From positions 682,001 through 746,000 of the forward strand of contig NZ_JADZGI010000001.1 of NCBI RefSeq assembly GCF_015865035.1: DNA of 64,000 nt, in the 5' to 3' direction. The notes beneath the pieces are model-generated. The model made no database searches, had not been told where the DNA came from, and worked only from the letters and a program-made list of their open reading frames with translations. Position numbers and translations under genes: made by a program. How positions within the stretch are numbered: position 1 is the first letter of the stretch; each line of letters starts with the position of its first letter. The stretch is from Novosphingobium aureum. GTDB lineage: Bacteria > Pseudomonadota > Alphaproteobacteria > Sphingomonadales > Sphingomonadaceae. This document shows positions 24,522 to 33,625 of the stretch, piece by piece.

Positions 24522-26167
24522 CAGTCTTCCAGTGCTGTGAATTGGAAATCACGGAAGCGGGCTTCGCCGCGTCCGGCCGCGTAGAGGCCCGGACGTAACA
24601 TCAGGAACCCTCCGCGTACATTGTGGTGGTAGCCCGAGACTTCCATGCCCCGGTCGAAGCGCTGCCACGATTTACCGCCGTCGCCCGAGGTATGGATGGC
24701 GACGATGTGAGCGCGGTTGGTCACGCGCATCTTCATGCGCCGACCGTGCGGATTGGCAGGGCGCGCGCGCTCGATCCCGTACTGGTGCGTGACGAAGCGA
24801 TCGGCATCGAAGCCGAGCCCAGCATAGAGCTTGTCGTCGTAGAACAGGACCAGCCCTGCGGTGCAGCCCGGGTCGATCTCGATGTCGCATTCGAACCGAT
24901 AGCTCGTGTCGCCCGCGATGAGCAGCAGCGGCGAGCCGCTCGACGGCGCCGCGCCCTTGGCGGCGAGATGCAGCACGCCGTCACCGCTTTTGCAGCGCCG
25001 CGCCTCGTCGGGCGAAGGGCGGAAGAAGGACCAGCGAGAGCCGAGTGCGAGCGGTGCGGTGAAATGGTCCGAAAGCGCCATGCCGTGGGGCAGCGCCTCA
25101 CCGCCCTCGGGCTTGGCCAGCGGCGCGGCGAGGTCGCCGCCGGTCATGCGAAACCAGCCATCCTCGCCCCACGCGACATGGTCGAGCAGGCACTGGCGCC
25201 CGAGCGTCCAGAAGCCCGCCTCGTAGCCGTGGTAGAGCGTGTACCAGCGCGCATCGGGCCCCTCGACCAGCGAGGCATGGCCGCGCGACCACCAGGCTTC
25301 GTCGAGGCTTTCGGTGCGCACCAGCGGGTTGTCGGGATGATGCTCCCAGGGCCCGTGGATCGAGGGCGCGCGCGCAGCGATGACCATGTGCCCGGTCGGC
25401 GGCCCCGCGGTCCCGCCGACTGCTGTGAGCATGTAGAACCAGTCGCCATGGCGGTGGATCTTGGGCCCTTCGGGCGAGAACCCCTCGACGTCCCAGTCAT
25501 CGGGATAGCGCCACGGATCGTAGACGTGCTCGACCTCGCCCGCGAGCGAGAGGCCGTCGTCGGAGAGCCGCACCCTGTCGCCGCCCGAAAGGAACAGCCA
25601 GCGCGAGCCGTCCTCGCCGACGGCGTGGCACGGGTCGATGTGGTCGTGCAGGCCAAGTGCGACCGGATCGCTCCAGGGGCCGTCGATGTGATCGGACCAG
25701 ATCACGTAGATGTCGTTGGGCTCGGCCTTGACCGGGATGTAGAGGAAGTAGCGCCCCGCGTGCTTTTCCAGGCTCACCGCCCAGACCGAACCGATGTTGC
25801 GGTGGAGGGCAGGCTTTCGCGGATGCCAGTTCACCAGATCGCGGCTGTGCCAGATGGTGAGGCCGGGATAGGAATCGAAGCTCGAGAATGTGAGGTAGTA
25901 GTCCTTCCCATCCTTCAGGATCGCCGGGTCCGGGCGGTCGCCCGAGAGCACCGGATTGAGGAAAGTCCCGTCGCCGAGATCGGCCTTGCGCTGGTTGTCG
26001 AGCCCGCGCGCCCATTTGCGCGGGGTCGCCGGGGCGGGCGGGAGGAGAGAGGTTTCGCCCGCCCCGGCAGCGGCAGCCGGACCAATCGGCGCCGCCAGTC
26101 CCATCGCGCCAAGGGCCGTCGCCTTGAGCGCATCGCGTCTGTGCATTCCCTTGAGCGTGTCCTTCAT
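24521..26167 (-). CDS. exported glycoside hydrolase family 43 protein
   Basis: GH43 glycosidase (548 aa) acting on arabinose- or xylose/galactose-containing side chains, probably of pectin in this context. The signal has a twin-arginine look (MHRRDALKATALGAMGLAAP). The five-blade propeller starts at FLNPVLSGDRPDPAILKDG (catalytic base Asp). The pKa-modulating Asp lies in DHIDPCHAVGEDG and the acid Glu in DWDVEGFSPEGPK. A C-terminal beta-sandwich from about residue 370 (WSFFRPSPDEARRC onward) resembles the xylosidase-type concanavalin domain. It is separated by 6 bases from the esterase upstream and overlaps uxaC by one base: one operon. Confidence 0.9.
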   Translation of the reverse strand: MKDTLKGMHRRDALKATALGAMGLAAPIGPAAAAGAGETSLLPPAPATPRKWARGLDNQRKADLGDGTFLNPVLSGDRPDPAILKDGKDYYLTFSSFDSYPGLTIWHSRDLVNWHPRKPALHRNIGSVWAVSLEKHAGRYFLYIPVKAEPNDIYVIWSDHIDGPWSDPVALGLHDHIDPCHAVGEDGSRWLFLSGGDRVRLSDDGLSLAGEVEHVYDPWRYPDDWDVEGFSPEGPKIHRHGDWFYMLTAVGGTAGPPTGHMVIAARAPSIHGPWEHHPDNPLVRTESLDEAWWSRGHASLVEGPDARWYTLYHGYEAGFWTLGRQCLLDHVAWGEDGWFRMTGGDLAAPLAKPEGGEALPHGMALSDHFTAPLALGSRWSFFRPSPDEARRCKSGDGVLHLAAKGAAPSSGSPLLLIAGDTSYRFECDIEIDPGCTAGLVLFYDDKLYAGLGFDADRFVTHQYGIERARPANPHGRRMKMRVTNRAHIVAIHTSGDGGKSWQRFDRGMEVSGYHHNVRGGFLMLRPGLYAAGRGEARFRDFQFTALED

Positions 26168-26173
26168 CGTCCG

Positions 26174-27178
26174 TCAGCCCAGACCCACCGTCCGCGCCCA
26201 GGCGCGCCATAGGTCGGGCCATGCCTCGACCGGCTTGCCGATGGCCTTGCGCAGGCCAAAGCCGTGGCCGCCTTGCGTGAAGAGGTGCGTCTCGACCGGG
26301 ATACCGCGTGCCTTGAGCGCGGCGCGCAGACGCAGGGTGTTCTCGCTGGGTACGACGTCGTCGTCCTCGGCGTGAAGCAGGAAATGCGGGGGCGCGTCGG
26401 CGGGTACGTTGCGGTCGGGCGAATGCGCCGCCTCGAGCGCCGGGGTGGGCGCGGGGCCGAGCAGCAGGTCGCGCGAACCGGCATGTGCGATCACGGGGTC
26501 CATCGAGACCACGGGGTAGACGGGTGCGGCGCAGATCGGTTTCGCCGAAAGCGCGTCGGCCGCGTCGACAGGCGCGTAGACGCGCGCGGCGAAGCGTGCC
26601 GCAAGATAGGCGCAGACGTGGCCACCTGCGGAAAAGCCCATGGCCGCGACGCGCTCGGGATCTATCGCGAAGTCGCCAGCACGGTGGCGCACGAGGCGCA
26701 TCGCGCGCTGCGCATCGGCGAGCGCGACATCGGAGCGGTTGGCCCAGCCCTCGCCGGGCAGGCGGTAGAACAGGACGAAGGCGGTGAAGCCGCGCGCGGT
26801 GAGCCAGCGCGCCATCTCGTAGCCTTCCTTGTCGACCACGACATGCTTGTAGCCGCCGCCGGGCGTCAGCAGGACCGCCGCACCGTTGGGCCGGTCTGGC
26901 CTGAACACCGCCATGCGCGGGCGGGTGATGCCGAGCACCGCGCGGTCGGTGACCAGCTCGTCGCTGGAGCGCTCGGTCACCGTTTCCCGTGGCGGGCTTG
27001 CAGGCATGCCGGGCGCGCCGGCAGGCCACAGGTCGATCGTCTCGCCCGGTTGCGGCAGGCCCGGTGCTCGCGGGCTGTCGGCTTGCGGTGGAGGCGTCTG
27101 CGCGTAGGCCTGTGTTGCCCTAAGGGCGAGCCCCGAGACGAGAGAGGCAGCCATGAACGACCGGCGGTTGATGGTCAT
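26174..27178 (-). CDS. exported alpha/beta hydrolase (acetylesterase-like)
   Basis: Alpha/beta hydrolase (334 aa) with a signal peptide (MTINRRSFMAASLVSGLALR up to AYA), where NRRSF is Tat-like. Oxyanion region LTPGGGYKHVV, nucleophile GFSAGGH, acid HAEDDDVVP and His in QGGHGFGL form the catalytic set. Similar proteins in plant-polysaccharide loci deacetylate xylan or pectin; the substrate here is inferred from neighbours. ATG 27178 has AGGAGA upstream, eight bases away. It lies 38 bases behind the TonB receptor and 6 before GH43. Confidence 0.87.
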   Translation of the reverse strand: MTINRRSFMAASLVSGLALRATQAYAQTPPPQADSPRAPGLPQPGETIDLWPAGAPGMPASPPRETVTERSSDELVTDRAVLGITRPRMAVFRPDRPNGAAVLLTPGGGYKHVVVDKEGYEMARWLTARGFTAFVLFYRLPGEGWANRSDVALADAQRAMRLVRHRAGDFAIDPERVAAMGFSAGGHVCAYLAARFAARVYAPVDAADALSAKPICAAPVYPVVSMDPVIAHAGSRDLLLGPAPTPALEAAHSPDRNVPADAPPHFLLHAEDDDVVPSENTLRLRAALKARGIPVETHLFTQGGHGFGLRKAIGKPVEAWPDLWRAWARTVGLG

Positions 27179-27216
27179 GGTTTTCTCCTGCGTCCCGGGG
27201 CCCGGGTCATCGTCGA

Positions 27217-30015
27217 TCAGTAGCTGAAGCGCGCACCGAACAGGAAGGTGCGGCCATAGTGGTTGTTCTCGTAGTTGCGGTTGGCCGCAAGGTCGGTGAA
27301 GCGATAGCGGTAGTTGTCCGTCAGGTTCGTCCCTTCGAGCGAAAGCTCGAGGTAGTCGGTGAACTTGTAGCGGAGCGAGGCATCGACGTTGAGCGAGCTG
27401 CCGTAGCCCTCGAACACGTTGTTGTTGCCGCTGGTGCTGTCGTTGTAGCCGCTGCGGTAGGCGACGGAGCCGCGCACCGAGAACTTGCCGTCGTCGTAGT
27501 AGGCGGTGCCGTTCCACGAGCGCTTGGCGAGGCCGAGCAGGGGCTGGACGTAATCACCCGCAGGCTGGGCGACCAGCTTGTTGGTCACCGGATCGTAGGC
27601 GAGGGCGCCCGCGACCGTGTAGTCGACGTCGCTCTTCACCAGCGTCAGGTTGGCGAGCACGCCGAAATTGCGTGCGAAGCCGTCGGTGAAGGCCGAGAAG
27701 GGCAGCTGCAGCGAAAGCTCCACGCCCTTGAGGTTCGCGCCCGGACCATTGCCCGTGGTGCGGAACTCGAATTCGCGGTTCGGGTCCTGTCCCAGCACGA
27801 TGGCGTTGTAGGCGGGCGTGCCTTCGGTCAGCAGCGAGGTCGGCAGTCCGCTGTCGGCCCAGGTGCCCTGCAGCGAGGTCGAGATCGGGAAGCTGACGAT
27901 GTCCTTGGCAAAGACCGCGACCGAGGCGAGCGCGCCGGGCGCGAAGTACCATTCCACGGCGGCGTCATACGTCGTCGCGCGATAGGGATCGATGAAGGGA
28001 TTGCCCGAAGAGACGCGGAAGTTGAACTGGTCGACCGAGCCGCCCGGGGTCAGGCTGCCCAGCGTCGGGCGGGTGATGACCTTGGCGATCGCGCCGCGCA
28101 CGATGACGTTGTCGGTCGGGAAGAAGTTGACGTTGAACGAGGGCAGGAAGTCGTCGTAGTCGCGCTTCACGGTGACGTAGGTACCGTCGGTGAAGCCCGA
28201 GGATGACTGCTTGGTCTTGGCGTAGCGCACGCCGGCGTTGCCGTTCATGCGCATGCCGAAGATTTCGCTCTCGAACTGGGCCATGAACCAGCCGCCCATC
28301 GTCTTCTCGGTAACGTCGCGCTGCTCGCCCTGCTGGAGCACGGCCTCACGCGAGTAGAGATCGACGAAGTCGGTGCCCGCGCCGAGGTTGGGCACGACCC
28401 AGGCATTGGTGTTGCCCGAAGGCTGCCCGGCATCGCCCAGCTCGAAGATGTCGGAAAGCTCGGCGGTGACCGGTGCGCCGTAGGTGCCCGAGGCGCAGGT
28501 GAAGGCCGAGCAGTAGTTCGCGTCGCGCCGGTAGCCTTCGGTGGCGAAGTCGAACTGGCGGTAGAAGCCGCCCACCATCATCGTGAAGTCGTCCGAGACT
28601 TCCCAGTCGAGGTCGCCCGAGAAGGTCTTGAACTTGTTGGTGAGGTAGGAGGGACGATCGCGGAATTCGGCGAACTGGAACGCGGTCGGGTCGGTGATCT
28701 CGTCGCCGAAGGTGAGCAGCGGCGACTTCATATCGGTGTAGTCGTAGCTGTAACCGGTCGCATCGCGATTGTCGTAGGCGAGCGTGGTCTCGACCGGGAT
28801 GTCGGCCTGCGACTTCGAGGTCCCGGCGAGCAGGTTGACCTTGAGCGTTTCGCCCAGGCGCTGCTCGAGCTTGGCCGAGATCTGGTAGAACTCGGTCTGG
28901 CTCTCGCGTTGGTAGCGCTCGGTGCGCACGTAGACGTTGTCGAGATCGGCCGAGATCAGGTTGTTGTCGCCGTCGATCACGTAGTTCGAGACGTCGATGT
29001 TGCGCTCGTTGCTGCGCAGGAGCACCTCGCCCCAGTACTCGTCGCGGTTCTCCTTGAAGCGCGAGTAGAGCCCGTCGACCGAGAGCTTGGTGTCCTCGGT
29101 CGGCTCCCACTGGATCGAGCCGGTCGCGCCGAGGCGTTCTCGGTCGTGGTTGACGAGGCCGTAGCGCGGGATGCGCGGGTGGAAGGCTTCGGCGACCTCG
29201 ATGCAGGCGGCCGAGGGCGTGGTGACGAAGTTCGACCCGCTCATGCAGGTCTCGCCGTTGACCGAGCGGAACGGCGCCTGTGCCCAGCGCACCGAGTTGT
29301 TGCCCAGTTCCTTGGTGGTATAGTCCGACCAGGCGACCGAGGCCGAGACGCCGAAGGTGTGGTCCTCGTTGACCCAAGCGACGAGACCGGCAAGCCGCGG
29401 ATCGACGTCCTTGGTCAGGTCGTTGTAGCGTCCCTGCGCCGAGGCGACGGCGGTGAAGCCCGCCTTGCCGCCGAGCGGCGCGCCGGTGTTGAGATCGACC
29501 ACGGCGCCCAGCGAACCTTCGTCGAGCGCGGCTTCGGCGGTCTTGTGCACGACAATCGAGCTGAACAGCTCGGAGGCAAAGACGTTGAAGTCGAAGGCGC
29601 GGTCGCGGTTGGCCGAGGCGCCGTCGGTCGAGGTGGCGATGGTCTCCATGCCGTTGAGACGCACGCGGGTGAACTGCGCGCCCAGACCGCGCACGGTGAT
29701 CGCGCGGCCTTCACCGGCGTCGCGCTGGATCGAGATGCCCGGGATGCGCTGCAGCGATTCCGCGAGGTTCTGGTCGGGGAACTTGGCGATGTCTTCGGCC
29801 ACGATGGCATCGACCGCGCCGATCGACTCGCGCTTCACATTGATCGCGGCGGCAAGCGATTCGCGATAGCCGGTGACGATGATCGCCTCGGCATCGGGTG
29901 ATCCGGTCGGATCAGCGGCGCTGTCCTGCGCCTGCGCGACTTGCGGAAGCGCAATTGCACTGGTCGCCATCAGGGCGCACTTGACTGGTGAAATCCTCTT
30001 TACATGCTTGCGCAT
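27217..30015 (-). CDS. TonB-dependent receptor of the pectin locus
   Basis: Outer-membrane receptor (932 aa) of the long sugar-associated class (TIGR01782-like). Signal peptide 1-29; TonB box EAIIVTGYRESL near 44; plug with KFPDQNLAESLQRIPGISI, GEGRAITVRGLGAQFTRV and LNGME; the barrel ends FLFGARFSY. The QNLAESLQRIPG/VRGLG pair is typical of this class. First gene of a leftward operon: receptor, esterase, GH43, uxaC, reductase. Two LacI-type operator sequences lie in the divergent promoter region shared with the pectate lyase. Likely cargo is pectin oligosaccharides (inference). Confidence 0.94.
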   Translation of the reverse strand: MRKHVKRISPVKCALMATSAIALPQVAQAQDSAADPTGSPDAEAIIVTGYRESLAAAINVKRESIGAVDAIVAEDIAKFPDQNLAESLQRIPGISIQRDAGEGRAITVRGLGAQFTRVRLNGMETIATSTDGASANRDRAFDFNVFASELFSSIVVHKTAEAALDEGSLGAVVDLNTGAPLGGKAGFTAVASAQGRYNDLTKDVDPRLAGLVAWVNEDHTFGVSASVAWSDYTTKELGNNSVRWAQAPFRSVNGETCMSGSNFVTTPSAACIEVAEAFHPRIPRYGLVNHDRERLGATGSIQWEPTEDTKLSVDGLYSRFKENRDEYWGEVLLRSNERNIDVSNYVIDGDNNLISADLDNVYVRTERYQRESQTEFYQISAKLEQRLGETLKVNLLAGTSKSQADIPVETTLAYDNRDATGYSYDYTDMKSPLLTFGDEITDPTAFQFAEFRDRPSYLTNKFKTFSGDLDWEVSDDFTMMVGGFYRQFDFATEGYRRDANYCSAFTCASGTYGAPVTAELSDIFELGDAGQPSGNTNAWVVPNLGAGTDFVDLYSREAVLQQGEQRDVTEKTMGGWFMAQFESEIFGMRMNGNAGVRYAKTKQSSSGFTDGTYVTVKRDYDDFLPSFNVNFFPTDNVIVRGAIAKVITRPTLGSLTPGGSVDQFNFRVSSGNPFIDPYRATTYDAAVEWYFAPGALASVAVFAKDIVSFPISTSLQGTWADSGLPTSLLTEGTPAYNAIVLGQDPNREFEFRTTGNGPGANLKGVELSLQLPFSAFTDGFARNFGVLANLTLVKSDVDYTVAGALAYDPVTNKLVAQPAGDYVQPLLGLAKRSWNGTAYYDDGKFSVRGSVAYRSGYNDSTSGNNNVFEGYGSSLNVDASLRYKFTDYLELSLEGTNLTDNYRYRFTDLAANRNYENNHYGRTFLFGARFSY

Positions 30016-30254
30016 GGCCTCATCCCCTCACTTGGCCCATTGGCCTTATGCTACCGGTGTCAAAGGAAGGCGACCAGCGCCTGCCCCTGTCAGCTCATCA
30101 TCTCCCTGCGCCTTGCGGCGCGTCCTCCTTGGCGGAGCCTTTCCGCCGACCGGCTTTCCGTTCTGGGCTCTTGCCCTCTTTGGTAACCGGTGTCATTGTT
30201 ATGGCCACAGGCTACCCGTCCTGTCAAGAAGCAGAGCATAATGGGAGATAGGAT
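30016..30254. promoter_or_regulatory. divergent promoter region of receptor and pectate lyase
   Basis: The region holds two operator-like sequences: a perfect GGTAACCGGTGTCAT at 30182-30196 (reverse complement of the consensus ATGACACCGGTTACC), 59 bases before the pectate lyase start, and a weaker copy with the core ACCGGTGTCA at 30053-30062, 38 bases before the receptor start. Confidence 0.7.
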
Positions 30255-31592
30255 TTGAATTTTCGCAAGCTTGCAGGCCGTCTTGCGCTGATCGCCGGCA
30301 GTGGGTTCGTTCTTGGCGGCCATGCCTTCGCGGCCCCCGGCGACCCGACCCACGGCGGCGAGGGCGGGCGAGTCGTTCGCGTCACCACGCTCGCCAAGGA
30401 TGGTCCCGGTTCGCTCGCCGCGGCGCTCGCCACCAAGGGCAAGCGCGTAATCGTGTTCGAGGTCGGCGGGGTGATCGACCTCGAGCGCTCGGTCCTCGAG
30501 ATGACCGAGCCCTACGCCACGATCGCGGGGCAGACCGCGCCTTCGCCCGGCATCACCATCGTGCGCGGGGGCATCGATCTCAAGAGCCACGACGTCATTC
30601 TCAGCCACCTGCGGATCATGACCGGGGTCGATGGCCAGCCCAAGCTCTCGGGCTGGGAGGCGGATGCGTTTTCCACTGTCGCTGCACACAATGTGGTGGT
30701 CGAGCACTGCAGCTTCTTCTGGGCCATCGACGAGAACATGTCCGCTTCGGGCCCGCGCTTCACCGGCAACAGCGTCGATGAATGGCGCAAGGGAACGAGC
30801 CACGACATCGTTTTTCGCGAGAACATCGCCGCCGAGGGTCTGGCCGATGCCAGCCATCCCAAGGGCGAGCATTCCAAGGGTACGCTGGTCCACGACAACG
30901 CCACCAACATCACCTTCTACCGCAACCTGTGGGCGCACAACATGGAGCGCTCGCCGCTGGTCAAGGGCGGCGCGCAGGTGCTGATGATCAACAACATGAT
31001 CTACGATCCCGGCCACCGTGCGGTGCACTACAACCTGATGAACCTCGAGTGGGCTGGCCACGACTACGTGACCGGCGAGATCACCGCGGTCGGCAATCTC
31101 ATGCGCGCGGGCAACTCGACTGCGCCTGGGCTGCCGTTCCTCACGCTCGGCGGCGATGGCGACCTCGCCTTCTACGGCAAGGACAACAAGGCGGTCGACC
31201 GCTGGGGCAATCCCGAGGCGATGTTCGGGCGCTACGGCGTCACCAATGCCAGGCTGATCGAGAAGGATCGCCCGATGGCGAGCCTCGATGGCTACGACAT
31301 CCTGCCCGCGGACCGGCTCGAGACGAGCCTGCTCTCGACCGTAGGCGCACGTCCCTGGGACCGCGCACCCGACGATATCCGCGTGCTCTTCTTCGTTGCC
31401 GAAGGGCGCGGCGAGATCCTCGACGACGAGAAGGTCGTCGGCGGCTATCCGCACCCGGCCGAGACGCGCGCGCCCTTCGTCGAGAAGGACTGGGACATGA
31501 AGACGATGACGCCTCGCTCGGGGATCTATCCCGGCCAGAAGGCCGGGGCGCAGGAAAAGCTGACTGCGCGCGACAAGGCGATGCGCCAGTGA
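30255..31592 (+). CDS. pectate lyase (parallel beta-helix)
   Basis: Exported polysaccharide lyase (445 aa), PL1-type beta-helix, cleaving polygalacturonate by beta-elimination to give unsaturated products. TTG 30255 follows GGGAGA and starts a signal peptide (NFRKLAGRLALIAGSGFVLG up to FAA). Helix landmarks: DGPGSLAAAL, FEVGGVIDLE, ATIAGQTAPSPGITIVRGG, a VVVEHCSFFWAIDENMS segment and the later FYRNLWAHNMERSPLVKGG. Exact subfamily not determined. Its stop is overlapped by the GTG of the cupin gene. Confidence 0.9.
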   Translation: MNFRKLAGRLALIAGSGFVLGGHAFAAPGDPTHGGEGGRVVRVTTLAKDGPGSLAAALATKGKRVIVFEVGGVIDLERSVLEMTEPYATIAGQTAPSPGITIVRGGIDLKSHDVILSHLRIMTGVDGQPKLSGWEADAFSTVAAHNVVVEHCSFFWAIDENMSASGPRFTGNSVDEWRKGTSHDIVFRENIAAEGLADASHPKGEHSKGTLVHDNATNITFYRNLWAHNMERSPLVKGGAQVLMINNMIYDPGHRAVHYNLMNLEWAGHDYVTGEITAVGNLMRAGNSTAPGLPFLTLGGDGDLAFYGKDNKAVDRWGNPEAMFGRYGVTNARLIEKDRPMASLDGYDILPADRLETSLLSTVGARPWDRAPDDIRVLFFVAEGRGEILDDEKVVGGYPHPAETRAPFVEKDWDMKTMTPRSGIYPGQKAGAQEKLTARDKAMRQ

Positions 31593-31999
31593 GCGCGGAC
31601 GCCATCGCCGCCGCGCTGCTGATGGCCGCCGCTCCGGCAATGGTGGTGATCGACGAGGCCGATACAGTGCGCGAGGAACCTCCTCCGCACGGGGCCATCG
31701 GCATGAGCACCGCCTACCGCATCTCCGATGCCGCGCCAGCGCCGCGCACGATGGAGTTTCGTCGCCGCATCCTTCACAAGGATGCGGCGATCGGCGATCA
31801 TCCCATCGCTCACGACGAGGTCTACTATGTCCTGTCGGGCGAGGGCGAGGTCAGCTCGGACGGAAAAACGGCGCGGCTTCGCGCAGGCATGAGCGCCTAC
31901 CTCTACACCGGTGCGGTGGTCGGCATCCGCCAGCTCGGCGAGGCGCCGCTCTCGCTGATCATCGCCTATCCAAATCCGCCGGTAACCCCGGCGCCATGA
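31589..31999 (+). CDS. cupin domain protein coupled to pectate lyase
   Basis: A 136-residue cupin starting with GTG 31589 inside the pectate lyase stop (GTGA overlap). The N-terminus is hydrophobic (IAAALLMAAAPAMVV), a possible signal peptide. Cupin motif: RILHKDAAIGDHPIAHDEVYYVLSGEGEV in pieces: HPIAHDEVYYVL and LSGEGEVSSDGK, with His residues placed for metal binding. KdgF, a cupin that opens unsaturated uronates in pectin catabolism, is one candidate; if this protein is exported that fits less well. Function uncertain. Confidence 0.8.
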   Translation: MSADAIAAALLMAAAPAMVVIDEADTVREEPPPHGAIGMSTAYRISDAAPAPRTMEFRRRILHKDAAIGDHPIAHDEVYYVLSGEGEVSSDGKTARLRAGMSAYLYTGAVVGIRQLGEAPLSLIIAYPNPPVTPAP

Positions 32000-32038
32000 G
32001 CCCAGAGTCCTGACCCCCGGGTCCTTGAGCCCAGGCAG

Positions 32039-33625
32039 TCAGCTTCCGGGCTGGACGTAAAGGGCAGTTGCCCAGAGCTCGCGCTGCCAGCGGCGCGGAT
32101 CGTTCTCGAGCCTTGTCGTCTCGTCGAAGACCATGGTCGCGCGCTCGGGCAGGGCATAGGCCGTCCAGTCGGCAAGGCCGGGCCTGCCGGTCTTGGCAAG
32201 GCCGGTGAAGGCGCGCATCATCGCAGAGCTCAGCGCGCGGGCCGCGGGGCCGGTCCCCGAATAGCTGCCGGGGGCATCGATCGTGCCGAAGACATAGGGA
32301 ATGTCGTCGGTATGGGCCGCTCCCCTCAAGGGATCGACGGGGGAAGGGCGGTCAAGCTGGTAGACCCAGGTCGCCGTGGCACCGGCTTTTGCACGTTCGT
32401 CCGCCTCGATCACCTGCCCCGGCCAGGACCGTCCCGCGGTCGTCGCGGCATAGTAGACCTGCTCGGGCGACCAGTCGGGAAAATGGGTGCGGTACTGTTC
32501 GGCAACCCAAACCGGGTCGAGATCGATCTTGATCTCGCGGCCGAGGCGCTCGCCAAGGTTCTCCCAGTCGAGCCCCTGTAACTTGGGCCCGCGCGGATCG
32601 AGGAAGGCACGCGTCTCCTCGCGGGTATTGCCAAGGATCATGGGAATGGCGCGTGATTGTGGCGCGGCATCGGGCCAGAAGGGATGGCGCGGCAGGTTGG
32701 TCATGTCGAGCACCGGGCCGAAGTAGACAGGGCCGCTGCCCATCACCGGGTCTCTTGCATCGAGGCCCTCGACCAGCCTCTCGACCGGCAGGGTCCGCAA
32801 GCCCTCGACGTCGCCGGGCGCGAGGCCGAGCTTGGCCATGAAGGCCTGCGTGCGCGCCCAGGCATGGGCCGGGCCGCTTGCCTGTACCTGCTGGCCGCTC
32901 ATCGTCGCGGCGCTGTGGAACAGGCCCTTCGCCGCAGGCATCGCCATCAGCGTCGCGATCTTGGCGCCTCCGCCCGACTGGCCGAAGGCCATGACCCGCG
33001 CAGGGTCGCCGCCGAACTGCGCGATGTTCTCGCGCACCCATTGCAGTGCCAGCACCAGATCGAGCTGGCCGAGATTGCCGCTGTCCGCATAGCGCGCGCC
33101 GAAGGGTTTGAGCCAGGCATAGCCGAGCGCGTTGAGGCGGTGGTTGACGGTGACGACGACCACGTCGCCCTGTGTGGCGAGCCTGCCCCCGTGTGTCAGC
33201 GGATCGGTGACCGAGCCGGTGGTGTAGGCCCCGCCGTGGAAATAGACCATGACCGCGCGCCGCGCGCGCGCGTCCGCCTCGGGCGTCCAGACGTTGAGGA
33301 AGAGGCAGTCCTCGCTCTGGGGCTGATCGGAAAGCGCACGCTGCAGGCAGAGCGGTCCGAAGCTCTCGGCGCGCAGCAGCGGGCCTTGCGCGGGTTCGGG
33401 GACGGCGCGGGCAAAGCGCGCGGCGCGCGCATAGCGGATGCCCTTGAAAGCAAGCACGCCCTCATCGACGACACCTTGATAGCGTGCCGCGCGAGGAGCC
33501 TTGCTTGCGCGCGCCGATGACGGAGCCGGCACGAGGCTCGCGGCGGCAATCGCCCCGCCCGAGGCAAGCAGGCGGCGGCGCGACAGGTCAGCGCCTGACG
33601 TCGCCTCCACTGGCGGAAAAGGCAT
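32039..33625 (-). CDS. exported type B carboxylesterase
   Basis: Carboxylesterase/lipase family protein (528 aa). A twin-arginine signal (SRRRLLASGGAIAAASLVPA) precedes the domain. Markers: SEDCLFLNVWTPE, oxyanion YFHGGAYTTGS, nucleophile elbow FGQSGGGAKIA, and a late HTDDIPYVF carrying the catalytic His. Substrate may be methyl, acetyl or feruloyl esters on pectin (inference). ATG 33625 with GGGAG upstream. It overlaps the end of kdgK by 38 bases and is last in the operon dhuI-kduD-kdgK-esterase. Confidence 0.9.
   Translation of the reverse strand: MPFPPVEATSGADLSRRRLLASGGAIAAASLVPAPSSARASKAPRAARYQGVVDEGVLAFKGIRYARAARFARAVPEPAQGPLLRAESFGPLCLQRALSDQPQSEDCLFLNVWTPEADARARRAVMVYFHGGAYTTGSVTDPLTHGGRLATQGDVVVVTVNHRLNALGYAWLKPFGARYADSGNLGQLDLVLALQWVRENIAQFGGDPARVMAFGQSGGGAKIATLMAMPAAKGLFHSAATMSGQQVQASGPAHAWARTQAFMAKLGLAPGDVEGLRTLPVERLVEGLDARDPVMGSGPVYFGPVLDMTNLPRHPFWPDAAPQSRAIPMILGNTREETRAFLDPRGPKLQGLDWENLGERLGREIKIDLDPVWVAEQYRTHFPDWSPEQVYYAATTAGRSWPGQVIEADERAKAGATATWVYQLDRPSPVDPLRGAAHTDDIPYVFGTIDAPGSYSGTGPAARALSSAMMRAFTGLAKTGRPGLADWTAYALPERATMVFDETTRLENDPRRWQRELWATALYVQPGS

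Noticed and set aside
24600..26200. Plus-strand open frame opposite the GH43 gene
   Set aside because: No family features and it mirrors the codons of the GH43 gene, which has clear catalytic motifs.
31901..31920. CACCGGTG-like sequence in the cupin gene as a further LacI operator
   Set aside because: Only the six-base core ACCGGT matches, and it is inside a gene with no start nearby.
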